Positions 6,373-14,175 of a stretch of 41,409 bases of DNA are shown here, piece after piece; the stretch's first letter is position 1; every line of letters starts with the position of its first letter. The notes under the pieces are model-generated. The model was given only the letters and a program-made list of their open reading frames with translations, was not told where the DNA came from and searched no databases. Position numbers and translations under genes: made by a program. Source of the stretch: Acidobacteriota bacterium (GTDB lineage: Bacteria > Actinomycetota > Acidimicrobiia > Spongiisociales > UBA5794); NCBI GenBank assembly GCA_022562055.1, contig JADFQA010000028.1:1-41409 (forward strand). Direction: 5' to 3'.

Positions 6373-7418
6373 TCAGGAAACTGGCGGCGTCATTCACGAT
6401 TGCGCTGCCCTTGCTGACGCCGTTGCCTCCACTGATCACCCCAGGTCCGAGTGTTGGCCCACCTCCCGCTGTTCCTGCTGAAGCGTGGATCGTCGTCGAC
6501 TCGGCGTCGGGCCTTGTCCTGGCAGGCAAGGAGATCGACACCCCTCGCCCGATGGCGTCTGTAACGAAGATTCTGACTGCGATTGTTGTTGTTGAGAACA
6601 CCGACTCCGACGAGATCGTGACGATCTCAAGTAGGGCCGCGGACGTTGGAGAGTCGGAAATCGGCGTCGTGCAAGGCGAGCGGTGGACGGTTGGTGACTT
6701 GCTGATCGCAATGATCGTTCGCTCTGGCAACGACGCAGCGGTCGCCCTTGCAGAGCACGTGGGCGGCAGTGTCGACAGGTTTGCAGCCATGATGAATGCC
6801 GAGGCTTCGGCTCTCGGACTCAAGAACTCGCACTTCACAAACTCCCACGGCCTCGATGACGACGCGCACTACACGACACCGTACGATCTCTCAGTCATCG
6901 CAAAGGCCGCAATCGGATATCCCTCAATCGCCGCTGCTGCGCGAGTGCGGATCGTCCAATTCGCTGACGATCCGGAGGGTAACGAGCGTATTGCGGTCGC
7001 GACCAATAGGCTGCTTGGTACATATCCTGGCGTCGTTGGGTTGAAAACGGGTTACACCTCCAAGGCAAACAAGGTCCTCGTCACCGTCGCCAGAACGGGC
7101 GGGCGCGAAATCGTTACCGTCGTAATGGGCTCTGAGGATCACTTCAGTGACACCACCGAGTTGCTGGGGTGGGCGTACGAAACCTTCGGTCCAAGCGAAA
7201 GGCTGCTCGCCCTGGCGTTGCCAGAGCAGGGCGGTTCTGGCGATTTCACCTATCCGCCTGGCCTACCCGAAGATGTCATCGCGAGAGTCGTCGGTATTGC
7301 GCCCTTACAGAGTGCATCCGGCCCACCCAATGGGTTCCAGAACTCCGTCCTGGCGGATGAGATCGAAGCATGGATTCGTTTGAACATCCCGGTGGCGGCG
7401 GGTGGGGCGGACGACTAG
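6369..7418 (+). CDS. dacC: D-alanyl-D-alanine carboxypeptidase (penicillin-binding, S11 family)
   Basis: Secreted or membrane-anchored serine peptidase of 349 aa that trims the terminal D-Ala from peptidoglycan peptides. All three active-site motifs are present: S64-x-x-K67 (ASVTK), S119-G-N (RSGNDA) and K226-T-G (LKTGYT). Residues 1 to about 36 form a signal-peptide-like, proline-rich start. The GTG start at 6369 overlaps the stop of the MerR gene, so the two are translationally coupled. The end (EAWIRLNIPVAAGGADD) lacks a clear membrane anchor. The dacC symbol is by family only. Confidence 0.88.
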   Translation: MIRKLAASFTIALPLLTPLPPLITPGPSVGPPPAVPAEAWIVVDSASGLVLAGKEIDTPRPMASVTKILTAIVVVENTDSDEIVTISSRAADVGESEIGVVQGERWTVGDLLIAMIVRSGNDAAVALAEHVGGSVDRFAAMMNAEASALGLKNSHFTNSHGLDDDAHYTTPYDLSVIAKAAIGYPSIAAAARVRIVQFADDPEGNERIAVATNRLLGTYPGVVGLKTGYTSKANKVLVTVARTGGREIVTVVMGSEDHFSDTTELLGWAYETFGPSERLLALALPEQGGSGDFTYPPGLPEDVIARVVGIAPLQSASGPPNGFQNSVLADEIEAWIRLNIPVAAGGADD

Positions 7419-7420
7419 AG

Positions 7421-7999
7421 ATGTCGACTCCGTGTGAGCTCGTGGCGACACGCGACGACATTGCTGATCGCGTCAAAGTGTTGGCCGCGGACATAGCTTC
7501 AACGTATGCCGATAAACGCCCCGTACTGATAGGTGTACTACCGGGCGCGATCGTGTTCCTGGCGGACCTCGTACGAGCGGTGCGCATCGACACTGACATT
7601 GACTTTCTGGGCCTGCGGCCGTACTCGCTCGAGGGTCGTGTCTCCCTCAGCTTGGACACTGCTAGCCCTCTTACTGGTCGGGACGTTATTCTCGTTCATG
7701 ACGTCGTCGACACCGGACTCACATTGCGAACGTTGCAGCGAATTGTCGCGCAGCGGCAACCGGCGTCACTGGAAAGTTGTGTGTTTGTCAACAAAGAACA
7801 CCGACGAATTGTTGACGTTCCGATTCGGTACAGTGCCTATTCGGCGGCCGACGAGCTTGTCGTCGGATATGGGATTGGGTGGCAAGGTCGGTTCGCAAAC
7901 GCACCCGATCTGTGGGCGGTGACGGATGTGCAGACACTGCTGAGCGATCCCGTCGGTCTCGACACCGTGATCTACGGTGATGTCTCGCAGAAGCGGTGA
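7421..7999 (+). CDS. hpt: Hypoxanthine phosphoribosyltransferase-like protein
   Basis: The 192-aa type I phosphoribosyltransferase would make IMP/GMP from the free base and PRPP in purine salvage. The PRPP motif VILVHDVVDTGLTL is clear. The first loop (LIGVLPGAIVFLADLVRAV) and the C-terminal base-binding region (DELVVGYGIGW) match the Hpt/HprT pattern. The ATG at 7421 is 2 nt after the carboxypeptidase stop. Compared with Hpt proteins I know, the catalytic loop has HDVVDTG for EDI(I/V)DTG, so a changed acidic residue is present. Base specificity is not certain. Confidence 0.83.
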   Translation: MSTPCELVATRDDIADRVKVLAADIASTYADKRPVLIGVLPGAIVFLADLVRAVRIDTDIDFLGLRPYSLEGRVSLSLDTASPLTGRDVILVHDVVDTGLTLRTLQRIVAQRQPASLESCVFVNKEHRRIVDVPIRYSAYSAADELVVGYGIGWQGRFANAPDLWAVTDVQTLLSDPVGLDTVIYGDVSQKR

Positions 8000-8012
8000 T
8001 AGGCTCTGACCA
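8000..8012 (+). promoter_or_regulatory. Candidate leaderless promoter of the bifunctional nuclease gene
   Basis: TAGGCT (8000-8005) is followed by 6 nt and the ATG at 8012, with no ribosome site. The same TANNNT-N6-ATG layout recurs at 250, 19577 and 22609. No convincing -35 box is seen. Confidence 0.35.
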
Positions 8013-8530
8013 TGAGCGTGTTCCTCCCCGTCGAAATCGTCGGGATCCGTATCGAGTTACCGACGAACAGCCCCGTGATGTTGCTGCGCGAGCAGGGCAG
8101 CAACCGGCACCTGCCGATTTGGATTGGGCCCAACGAGGCAACCGCCATCGCATTGGCAATGGAGGGTGTCGAGCCCCAGCGGCCGATGACCCACGATCTC
8201 CTGTCCACCGTCATCCGCGAGCTGTCGTACACGCTCACGGAAGTCGTTGTCACAGGTCTCGATTCGGGCACGTTCTTTGCTGAATTGCATCTCGAGAAAG
8301 AGGGCGAGGACACGGTTATCGTATCTGCCCGGCCTTCGGACGCAATTGCGCTGGCCACTCGGATGGGCGCCTCGGTCTCCGTTGCCCAGGCTGTCCTTGA
8401 CGAGGCAGGGATCGAGATTCGGAGCGACGACGAAGATGCGGAAGATGAGATCAAACGTTTCCGCGAGTTCCTCGACGATCTCACTCCTGACGACTTCGGT
8501 GAAAGCCATAGCCCTCCTGAACAAGAGTAA
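8012..8530 (+). CDS. Bifunctional nuclease (DUF151) family protein
   Basis: The 172-aa protein of the BFN/DUF151 family carries the typical core: VEIVGIRIELPTNSPVMLL, the LPIWIGPNEATAIALA segment, and SARPSDAIALATRMG. Family members have been described as having DNase and RNase activity in plants, and are widespread in bacteria next to MerR genes (Rv1829 in mycobacteria). The C-terminus is an acidic tail (DDEDAEDEIKRFREFLDDL). It is cytoplasmic. The position between two MerR genes reproduces the actinobacterial order. Confidence 0.88.
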   Translation: MSVFLPVEIVGIRIELPTNSPVMLLREQGSNRHLPIWIGPNEATAIALAMEGVEPQRPMTHDLLSTVIRELSYTLTEVVVTGLDSGTFFAELHLEKEGEDTVIVSARPSDAIALATRMGASVSVAQAVLDEAGIEIRSDDEDAEDEIKRFREFLDDLTPDDFGESHSPPEQE

Positions 8531-8569
8531 TTCCGAGCTGTCCGCTCAAGTGCTGCCAAGAATTGGTCG

Positions 8570-8643
8570 TTGACATCGGCTGATAGCCGAGTAGTTTCAC
8601 GGCCGTAGTTCGACGGGCGGAATTACAACGATGTAGGCTACAA
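8570..8643 (+). promoter_or_regulatory. Promoter and dyads upstream of the second MerR gene
   Basis: TTGACA (8570-8575), a 16-bp spacer and TAGTTT (8592-8597) form a good promoter. The spacer contains a perfect dyad TCGGCT-GAT-AGCCGA (8576-8590), where a regulator could bind. Further down, TGTAG-G-CTACA (8633-8643) overlaps another -10-like TAGGCT (8634-8639). MerR proteins act on such spacer dyads, so self-control is a reasonable but unproven reading. Confidence 0.5.
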
Positions 8644-8664
8644 GTAGTCTGAAGGAGGCTCATC

Positions 8665-9153
8665 GTGAACGATGACGCTATGAACATTGACATCCGAGAG
8701 ACCGGTTTCCGCGCACCGCAGGTGTGCAGCCTTGTTGGCATCACCTATCGACAACTGGACTACTGGGCGAGGACAAAACTGATTCGGCCATCCGTGCAAC
8801 CCGCCACTGGATCCGGTTCGCAGCGGCTGTACTCCTTCTCCGACATCGTGCAGCTCAAAGTCGTTCGGCGACTCCTTGACGCAGGCATGAGTCTGAAACG
8901 AATCCGTCAGGCAATCGAGATTCTTCGTGAGCAGCTCGAGAGCGATTCTCCGCTGGCGGATGTCACGCTGCTGAGTGACGGAACCACGATCTACGCAGCG
9001 GCGAGTCCTGAGGAAGTGGTCGATGTGTTCAAACGAGGTCAAGGTGTTTTTGGTATCGCCGTCGGCCCTGTCGAACGAGAATTAATCGGAGAAATGCACC
9101 AGCTCTTCCCGGACGCTGACTCCTCCGACGCCTCGCTAGCCCAAGAAGCGTAG
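8665..9153 (+). CDS. MerR-family transcriptional regulator (Rv1830-like)
   Basis: This 162-aa MerR protein has the HTH at about residues 12-60 (FRAPQVCSLVGITYRQLDYW, LIRPS, SQRLYSFSDIVQLKVVRRL) and a coiled linker (AGMSLKRIRQAIEILREQLE). A small C-terminal domain follows. It corresponds in position and size to the second MerR gene of the garA region. The GTG start at 8665 has a strong GAAGGAGG site 6 nt upstream. No metal-binding cysteines of the MerR/CueR type are seen beyond C16, so a metal sensor is unlikely. Confidence 0.88.
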   Translation: MNDDAMNIDIRETGFRAPQVCSLVGITYRQLDYWARTKLIRPSVQPATGSGSQRLYSFSDIVQLKVVRRLLDAGMSLKRIRQAIEILREQLESDSPLADVTLLSDGTTIYAAASPEEVVDVFKRGQGVFGIAVGPVERELIGEMHQLFPDADSSDASLAQEA

Positions 9154-9156
9154 GTT

Positions 9157-9585
9157 ATGGCGCCGGACCTCACACATGTGCCTGGTCCAGCAATGTCGAC
9201 AGCTTTTGCTCACGAGAGCGAACGACAGTTCGCCCTGCTACTTGACTTCTACGACATCCCTTGGATGTATGAACCCAGAGAATTTGCTGTCGAGTTCGAC
9301 GGGAACGGTGCAGCCACAAGCTATTTTCGACCCGACTTCTATTTGCCCGAGGATGACCGATACATCGAGATCACGACGATGAGCCAGAAGCTCGTGACGA
9401 AAAAGAACCGGAAGTTGAGGTTGCTTCGTGCACTGCACCCGCACATCGACATCAAACTATTCTATCTTCGCGACTACCTCCATCTCGTCGTGAAGTACGG
9501 ACTTGAGCAGCCGGCCGGGTCGGTGTCGCCCGTCATCCCGACCCGTACGCCGGGTCCTGCGAGGGTGTCTGTCGGCTCCTCCTAG
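9157..9585 (+). CDS. Hypothetical protein with a PD-(D/E)XK-like pattern
   Basis: The 142-aa protein has no family I can name with confidence. Its core resembles a restriction-endonuclease fold: ESERQFALLLDFYDIPWMYEP, then FRPDFYLPEDDRYIEIT, then a basic KLVTKKNRKLRLLRAL helix and a strand ending HIDIKLFYL. The PD and E are in the expected places, but the expected Lys of (D/E)XK is Thr (EIT). Activity is therefore doubtful unless a later Lys substitutes. It starts 3 nt after the MerR stop. An internal ATG at 9193 also gives a reasonable start. Association with the MerR gene is by position only. Confidence 0.65.
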   Translation: MAPDLTHVPGPAMSTAFAHESERQFALLLDFYDIPWMYEPREFAVEFDGNGAATSYFRPDFYLPEDDRYIEITTMSQKLVTKKNRKLRLLRALHPHIDIKLFYLRDYLHLVVKYGLEQPAGSVSPVIPTRTPGPARVSVGSS

Positions 9586-9669
9586 CCGCAGATCGCATCG
9601 AGGCAGAGCAGTCTCGCGCTCCGCGCTAGCGTCTGTTGCGTACATTGAGCCAACTACGGAGATGCAGCG

Positions 9670-10716
9670 ATGAAAACGACCCACCTGCGCGCAACTCACG
9701 AGGCACTTGGGGCGCGGTTCACGGATTTCGGTGGTTGGGAAATGCCTCTCCAGTATGCCGGAGTTCTCGGCGAACACGCCGCTGTGCGCGAGACCTGTGG
9801 TGCTTTCGATGTGTCTCATCTCGGACGTTTCTCAGTTCAGGGTGAAGGTGCGACCGAAGTTCTTCGGCGCCAGCTCTGCAACGACATCGCAAACGTCGCT
9901 CCAGGCCGTGCCCAGTACACGATGGCGCTCAACGATTCAGGCGGCATTGAAGACGACATCATTGTCTGGCGTTTCGACGAAGACTCGTACTGGGTACTTC
10001 CCAACGGCGCCAACGTCGATGAGATGTTGCATCGCTTTGCAGCGGACGCTCCCAAAACAGTGACGATCGGTACTCCCCGAGACAGCACAGTGCTGATTGC
10101 CGTGCAGGGTCCCACCGCCATTGACGTAATCGAGTCTGTCATCGGGACGCGAGCCGCAAGGTTTCGTGTGTCGACTGGCGTATTAGCTGGTGAGAAGTTT
10201 TGGGTCGGAGGTACGGGTTACACAGGGGAGCGGGGCGCGGAAATCGCAGTGACGCACGCCGCCGCGCAAGCGTTGTGGGAAGCCTTGATGGAAGCAGGAG
10301 CCACCGCGTGCGGTCTCGGCGCACGCGACACGCTACGACTCGAAATGGGATATCCGTTGTGGGGCCAAGACTTGGACGAATCCACGAGTCCCCTTGAGGC
10401 TGGACTTGGATGGGTCATTGACTGGGACCACGATTTTGTCGGGAAGGCCGCACTTGCAGAACAACGCGCCCGCGGACTCGACCGTAGGCTCATCGGATTC
10501 ACGACCGCTGGCCGACGACCCCCGCGTCATGGATTCGCGGTTCGGTGCGATCAGGGGACGGGGGTTGTGACCTCGGGAAACATCAGCCCTACGCTCGGCC
10601 ACGGGATCGGGATGGCCTATGTCAACACGACTGCCGACATCACCAACCTTGAGATCGACTTTCGCGGCACTTGGACCCCGGCGGAGGTCGTAAGTCCACC
10701 GTTCATAAAGCGGTGA
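9670..10716 (+). CDS. gcvT: Aminomethyltransferase (glycine cleavage T protein)
   Basis: The 348-aa T protein moves the methylene group from the aminomethyl-lipoyl H protein to tetrahydrofolate, releasing ammonia. Recognised blocks are HEALGARFTDFGGWEMPLQY near the start, AVRETCGAFDVSHLGRF, and GGTGYTGERGAEI. The C-terminal ends with the GAVTSG-like VVTSGNISPTLG and an IGMAYV motif. The ATG is 11 nt after the 5' end of a CGGAGATG-type ribosome site. Nothing like a glycine riboswitch is seen in the 84-nt upstream gap. The next gene starts inside its stop codon. Confidence 0.94.
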   Translation: MKTTHLRATHEALGARFTDFGGWEMPLQYAGVLGEHAAVRETCGAFDVSHLGRFSVQGEGATEVLRRQLCNDIANVAPGRAQYTMALNDSGGIEDDIIVWRFDEDSYWVLPNGANVDEMLHRFAADAPKTVTIGTPRDSTVLIAVQGPTAIDVIESVIGTRAARFRVSTGVLAGEKFWVGGTGYTGERGAEIAVTHAAAQALWEALMEAGATACGLGARDTLRLEMGYPLWGQDLDESTSPLEAGLGWVIDWDHDFVGKAALAEQRARGLDRRLIGFTTAGRRPPRHGFAVRCDQGTGVVTSGNISPTLGHGIGMAYVNTTADITNLEIDFRGTWTPAEVVSPPFIKR

Positions 10717-11327
10717 CAGTTCGCGAGCGGATCGCGGCGCAGCTCCAAATCGATGAAACACGTGTCGGGCTCGGCGTCGGGCTCGGGGACCCGACTGATC
10801 GCCGAGACGCGCTGATGATTGACGGCCGCAGCGTCTGGGCAGCCGACGCCCCGATCGACATTGCTGTCGCCGAATCTCCAAACTGGTTTGGTGTGCTTGA
10901 CGGGGAGGGGAGCGCGGTTGCTGCCGTAGATATTGTTCGCTGCGACCGACAAGGCAGTATCCGGGCAGTTCGAGCGGAAGTCTTCGAGCTGCGTGGCTCA
11001 CAAGGCGACCATGGTCGAGCAGTACAGCGGCTTGGGGGCGCCCTGTCCGCCTACAAAGGAATATCTCTACCTTGGGGGCGGCCTGTGTGTCCGTGGTTTT
11101 CGATTCGCACCGCAATACCGGCTTCGGCGTGGGCGAGAATTCGCGGCGACTTCGTGGTCGAGCCGCCAGCGGCGCGGCTGGCGAATTTCCTTCCGGGGGT
11201 GGTCCGAGTTGTGCCCGAACCCGGGTTTGAAGTTCCAGAGTACGCTGCTGCATTGACGGGATTCGTCGAGGATTGGGTACGCCAATGCCGACAGCACGAA
11301 GACCAGCACATGAAAGGCACTGAGTGA
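10713..11327 (+). CDS. Hypothetical protein between gcvT and ppgK
   Basis: The 204-aa protein matches no family I recognise. It starts at GTG 10713, overlapping the gcvT stop, and its own stop overlaps the ppgK GTG, so it is translationally coupled on both sides. The middle has short beta-like stretches (IDIAVAESPNWFGVLDGEGS, VAAVDIVRCDRQGS), and a Trp/Pro-rich part (LPWGRPVCPWFSIRT) lies near residue 137. The C-terminus is helical (EYAAALTGFVEDWVRQC). No signal peptide or membrane helix is clear. The coupling suggests a conserved metabolic accessory, but no role can be given. Confidence 0.6.
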   Translation: MTVRERIAAQLQIDETRVGLGVGLGDPTDRRDALMIDGRSVWAADAPIDIAVAESPNWFGVLDGEGSAVAAVDIVRCDRQGSIRAVRAEVFELRGSQGDHGRAVQRLGGALSAYKGISLPWGRPVCPWFSIRTAIPASAWARIRGDFVVEPPAARLANFLPGVVRVVPEPGFEVPEYAAALTGFVEDWVRQCRQHEDQHMKGTE

Positions 11328-12082
11328 GCATATATCTCGGCATTGACATCGGCGGTTCAGGCGTGAAGGGTGCGCTCGTCGACACAGATTCCGGCGAACT
11401 CACTTCGGATAGGTTGCGAATCGCGACACCGAACCCTGCCTCCGTCGACGCGGTTCTAGACGTCGTTAGCGACATTGTCACGCACTTCTCCTGGCAAGGT
11501 GCTGTCGGGTGCACATTTCCCGGGATAACCGTCGATGGCAAGATCCTGACCGCCGCCAACGTGGCGGACGCGTGGATTGGGGTGAACTTAGAAGCGGCGA
11601 TCGCGGAGCGTGTAGGTGTCCCTGCAAGCGTTCTTAACGACGCCGATGCCGCCGCTATTGCTGAGGCGGTATTTGGGGCCGCAAACGGCATCGCGGGCAC
11701 CGTACTTGTGCTGACCTTCGGTACCGGCATCGGGAGCGGAATGCTCCGCTCTGGGAACCTGATTCCGAACCTGGAACTCGGTCAGTTGGAGTTTCGCGGG
11801 ATGACCGCTGAGGCTTACGCGGCTGCTCGTTTGGTAGAGCGTGAGGACATGCGGATCGACTGGTGGGCGTCACGCGTAAATGAATATCTGCAGCACGTAT
11901 GCGACATCTTCAGTCCCGTGCGGATCGTTCTTGGAGGTGGCATCTCTAGGCGTTTCGACGAAATCGCCGAGTTCTTAGATGTCAGTGCCGAGGTGGTTCC
12001 CGCGGCCCTTCTCAACAATGCCGGCATCGTGGGAGCTGCCTACACTGCGAGCAAGATGGATCGGAGTGAGCAACATGTCTAG
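11324..12082 (+). CDS. ppgK: Polyphosphate glucokinase (ROK family)
   Basis: This 252-aa cytoplasmic kinase phosphorylates glucose using polyphosphate (and often ATP). The ROK/PpgK phosphate motif GIDIGGSGVKGALVDTD is at the start, TFPGITVDGKI follows, and NDADAAAIAEA carries the catalytic Asp. LTFGTGIGSGMLRSG is the second phosphate motif, and NLELGQLEF replaces the usual NTELGH. The C-terminal VLGGGISRRFDE matches the family. Length is normal. GTG start at 11324 overlaps the upstream stop, so co-translation is likely. Confidence 0.9.
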   Translation: MSIYLGIDIGGSGVKGALVDTDSGELTSDRLRIATPNPASVDAVLDVVSDIVTHFSWQGAVGCTFPGITVDGKILTAANVADAWIGVNLEAAIAERVGVPASVLNDADAAAIAEAVFGAANGIAGTVLVLTFGTGIGSGMLRSGNLIPNLELGQLEFRGMTAEAYAAARLVEREDMRIDWWASRVNEYLQHVCDIFSPVRIVLGGGISRRFDEIAEFLDVSAEVVPAALLNNAGIVGAAYTASKMDRSEQHV

Positions 12083-12896
12083 CACCACAAGGACCCACGT
12101 AACCGCCGACGATGTTTCGCTGGTCGTGAGGACTTGGGAGGCGGACAATGCCCACGCAGTCGTGGTGCTGGTTCATGGAATCTCTGAGCACACGTCACGG
12201 TACAACCACGTCGCTGACGCCTTTACTGCCGCCGGAATAACGCTTGTCGGTTTCGATCTACGCGGACACGGCGAGTCGGGCGGCCCACGGATCGACGTCA
12301 AGGACTTTGGTTCCTTCATCAGCGACGTCGGTGAAATGATAACCATGGTTCGTGAACGGGGCCTCCCGGTTGTGATGTACGGCCACTCGCTCGGCGGATT
12401 GATTTCGCTCTCCTACGCAGTGGAAGGCAAGAATCTGCCGGACGGACTCATCCTCAGCTCCCCGGCCTTGGGTGCGAAACTTGCGCCCGGCTTGGAGCCG
12501 GTTGGCAGGCTGATCGCGAAGTTTGCGCCCGGCTTTCGCCTTCCGACTTCGATAAAGGGCTCTCAACTCAGCGGCGACCCAAGCGTTGGAGAGGCGTATT
12601 TCGCAGACCCGCTTGTCGTGACGAAGTCGACGGCTCGTATGGGCGTAGGCGTGCTCGACGCAATGGTGGCGGTAAGAACACGCATTGAGGACCTGACGGT
12701 ACCAACCTATGTGTTCCATGGTTCGCTTGACACGCTCGTACCGACCGAGGTGAGCGAGATTCTCGAGACGAATCCGCTGGTGCGCAGAGTGGTGTACGAA
12801 GGCATGGCCCACGAGACCCACAACGAGGTCGACAAGGCCCGTGTGATTGCGGATCTTGTCGCCGCGGCCGAACAGTTCGTCACGTCGACGACGTAG
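12075..12896 (+). CDS. Alpha/beta hydrolase, monoacylglycerol-lipase-like
   Basis: The 273-aa hydrolase of the serine hydrolase-4 type has the nucleophile S105 in GHSLGG. The oxyanion-loop VLVHGISEHTSRY motif lies near residue 34, DLRGHGESGG follows, the acid is likely Asp in FHGSLDTLVP, and the His is in EGMAHETHNE. Such enzymes split monoacylglycerols or related esters. The ATG at 12075 has GGAG about 9 nt upstream and overlaps the ppgK stop. The GTG at 12066 is possible. It is the last gene before two hairpins. Confidence 0.88.
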   Translation: MSSTTRTHVTADDVSLVVRTWEADNAHAVVVLVHGISEHTSRYNHVADAFTAAGITLVGFDLRGHGESGGPRIDVKDFGSFISDVGEMITMVRERGLPVVMYGHSLGGLISLSYAVEGKNLPDGLILSSPALGAKLAPGLEPVGRLIAKFAPGFRLPTSIKGSQLSGDPSVGEAYFADPLVVTKSTARMGVGVLDAMVAVRTRIEDLTVPTYVFHGSLDTLVPTEVSEILETNPLVRRVVYEGMAHETHNEVDKARVIADLVAAAEQFVTSTT

Positions 12897-12899
12897 TCC

Positions 12900-12955
12900 C
12901 AGGATTCGTGCGCTAACCAGCACCGTATACGGGCTCGTTTAGCGCCAGAATCCTG
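12900..12955. terminator. Imperfect hairpin, convergent terminator region
   Basis: CAGGATTC-GT-GCGCTAA (12900-12916) pairs with TTAGCGC-CA-GAATCCTG (12939-12955). This is a 17-bp stem with a two-base mismatched bulge and a 22-nt loop, starting 4 nt past the hydrolase stop. It has no T-run, so it is a likely but unproven terminator or RNA structure. Confidence 0.5.
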
Positions 12956-12980
12956 AGTGCCCTAGAACCTCTGGCAGCGT

Positions 12981-13024
12981 CCAACGATATGCTCTGCAAC
13001 CCGGGTTGCAGAGCATATCGTTGG
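12981..13024. terminator. Perfect 44-bp palindrome between convergent genes
   Basis: The two 22-bp arms, 12981-13002 (starting CCAACGATATGC) and 13003-13024, are exact reverse complements with no spacer; the centre is CCCGGG. It lies between the hydrolase (plus) and adenosine deaminase (minus) genes, so it may end transcripts from both sides. A loop-free perfect palindrome this long is unusual, and protein binding is another reading. Confidence 0.6.
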
Positions 13025-13067
13025 TGGGCGACAACCGTATCGCAGTAGTTCGTGGGCCGACTCGAAA

Positions 13068-14105
13068 CTACGCGGGAAAGTGGGTATCGATCAGGGTTTT
13101 GCGAACGGTCCAGTCGCCGAAGCCGGCGTGCAGCGCGGTGCGGTTCATTTCATCGAAAACCGCTTGATCAAATCCGAATTCTCGTTCGGCGCTGATGTAC
13201 TCGTCGGTGAGGGTGATGTTCGACATCAGGCGGTTGTCGGCACTCAGGGTGACCGCAAAACCGGCCCGGTACAACATTCCCAGTGGATGGTGAGCCGGAC
13301 TTTCGACGAGTGCCGTGTCGCGGTTCGATGTCGGGCACACTTCAAGCACGATACGGTGGTCAAGGATCATTTGCGCAACACTGCCGAGTTCGACGATCTC
13401 TCCATCCGCGATCACGCAGTCCTCGACGATGCGGACACCATGACCGATGCGCCGCGCACTGCCGAGGGCTACCGCCTTCCATATGGAGTGAACTCCGTCA
13501 CCTTCGCCGGCATGGATCGTGATGCCGAGACCGTGTTGTTTGGCGAGCCGCAACGCAACGAGGTGGTCGGTGACAGGGTATCCGGCTTCTGGGCCGGAAA
13601 GGTCGAACCCGACCACACCTTTGCGTGAGTATCTAATGGCTACCGCAGCGACCGCTTCGGAGTCGTGTTCCTGACGGAGCGCGTTGATGATTATGCCCCA
13701 CGAGATGCCGTATTCGTTTTTGGCACGTGCGAAGCCATCGATCACGGCTTCAACGACGGCATCTCGGGGTAGCCCGCCGGTAGTGTGTAGCGAGGGGCCA
13801 AACCGAATTTCGGCGTATACGACACCGTCGTTGGCCAGGTCCTCGAGGTTTTCAAAAGCCACTCGATTCAACGCCTCCTCGTGTTGCATCACTGCAATCG
13901 TGTGGTCGAACGCCTGCAGATACCGTGGCAACGATCCGGATCCCACCATATGGAGCTGTGTGGCCAGCGATTCATTGTCGCTACCGGGGAGTCCTTCGTA
14001 GCCAAACTGCTGTGCCAGGTCGAGGATCGTATCGATTCGGAGGCTACCGTCGAGATGTTCGTGCAACACGGTCTTGGGGAGCGCTCTTAGCGTGTCGTCC
14101 GTCAC
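13068..14105 (-). CDS. add: Adenosine deaminase
   Basis: This 345-aa zinc enzyme deaminates adenosine and deoxyadenosine to inosine in purine salvage. H15 and H17 in LHEHLDGSLR are the first zinc ligands. HAGEGDG supplies His and Glu, RRIGHGVRI another His, and LSADNRLMS the final Asp ligand. The GTG start at 14105 has AAGGAGG 8-9 nt upstream and gives the normal length. An open frame extends further up. It is divergent from the AI-2E-type transporter gene, with 70 bp between starts. Confidence 0.92.
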   Translation of the reverse strand: MTDDTLRALPKTVLHEHLDGSLRIDTILDLAQQFGYEGLPGSDNESLATQLHMVGSGSLPRYLQAFDHTIAVMQHEEALNRVAFENLEDLANDGVVYAEIRFGPSLHTTGGLPRDAVVEAVIDGFARAKNEYGISWGIIINALRQEHDSEAVAAVAIRYSRKGVVGFDLSGPEAGYPVTDHLVALRLAKQHGLGITIHAGEGDGVHSIWKAVALGSARRIGHGVRIVEDCVIADGEIVELGSVAQMILDHRIVLEVCPTSNRDTALVESPAHHPLGMLYRAGFAVTLSADNRLMSNITLTDEYISAEREFGFDQAVFDEMNRTALHAGFGDWTVRKTLIDTHFPA

Positions 14106-14175
14106 AGCTCTTGTCCTCCTTCTTTGCTCCGTAAGTTCTGCAGGGCGTGGGCGTGACCGGTAGTGTAATGAGCGC

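Noticed and set aside
9586-9669. Possible glycine riboswitch before gcvT
   Set aside because: The 84-nt gap has no glycine-riboswitch core, and it is too short for the tandem form.
10333-11730. Minus-strand frame of 465 codons
   Set aside because: Antisense to gcvT, the 204-aa gene and ppgK, with biased Ser/Ala/Arg content; it is a shadow of the high-GC coding strand.
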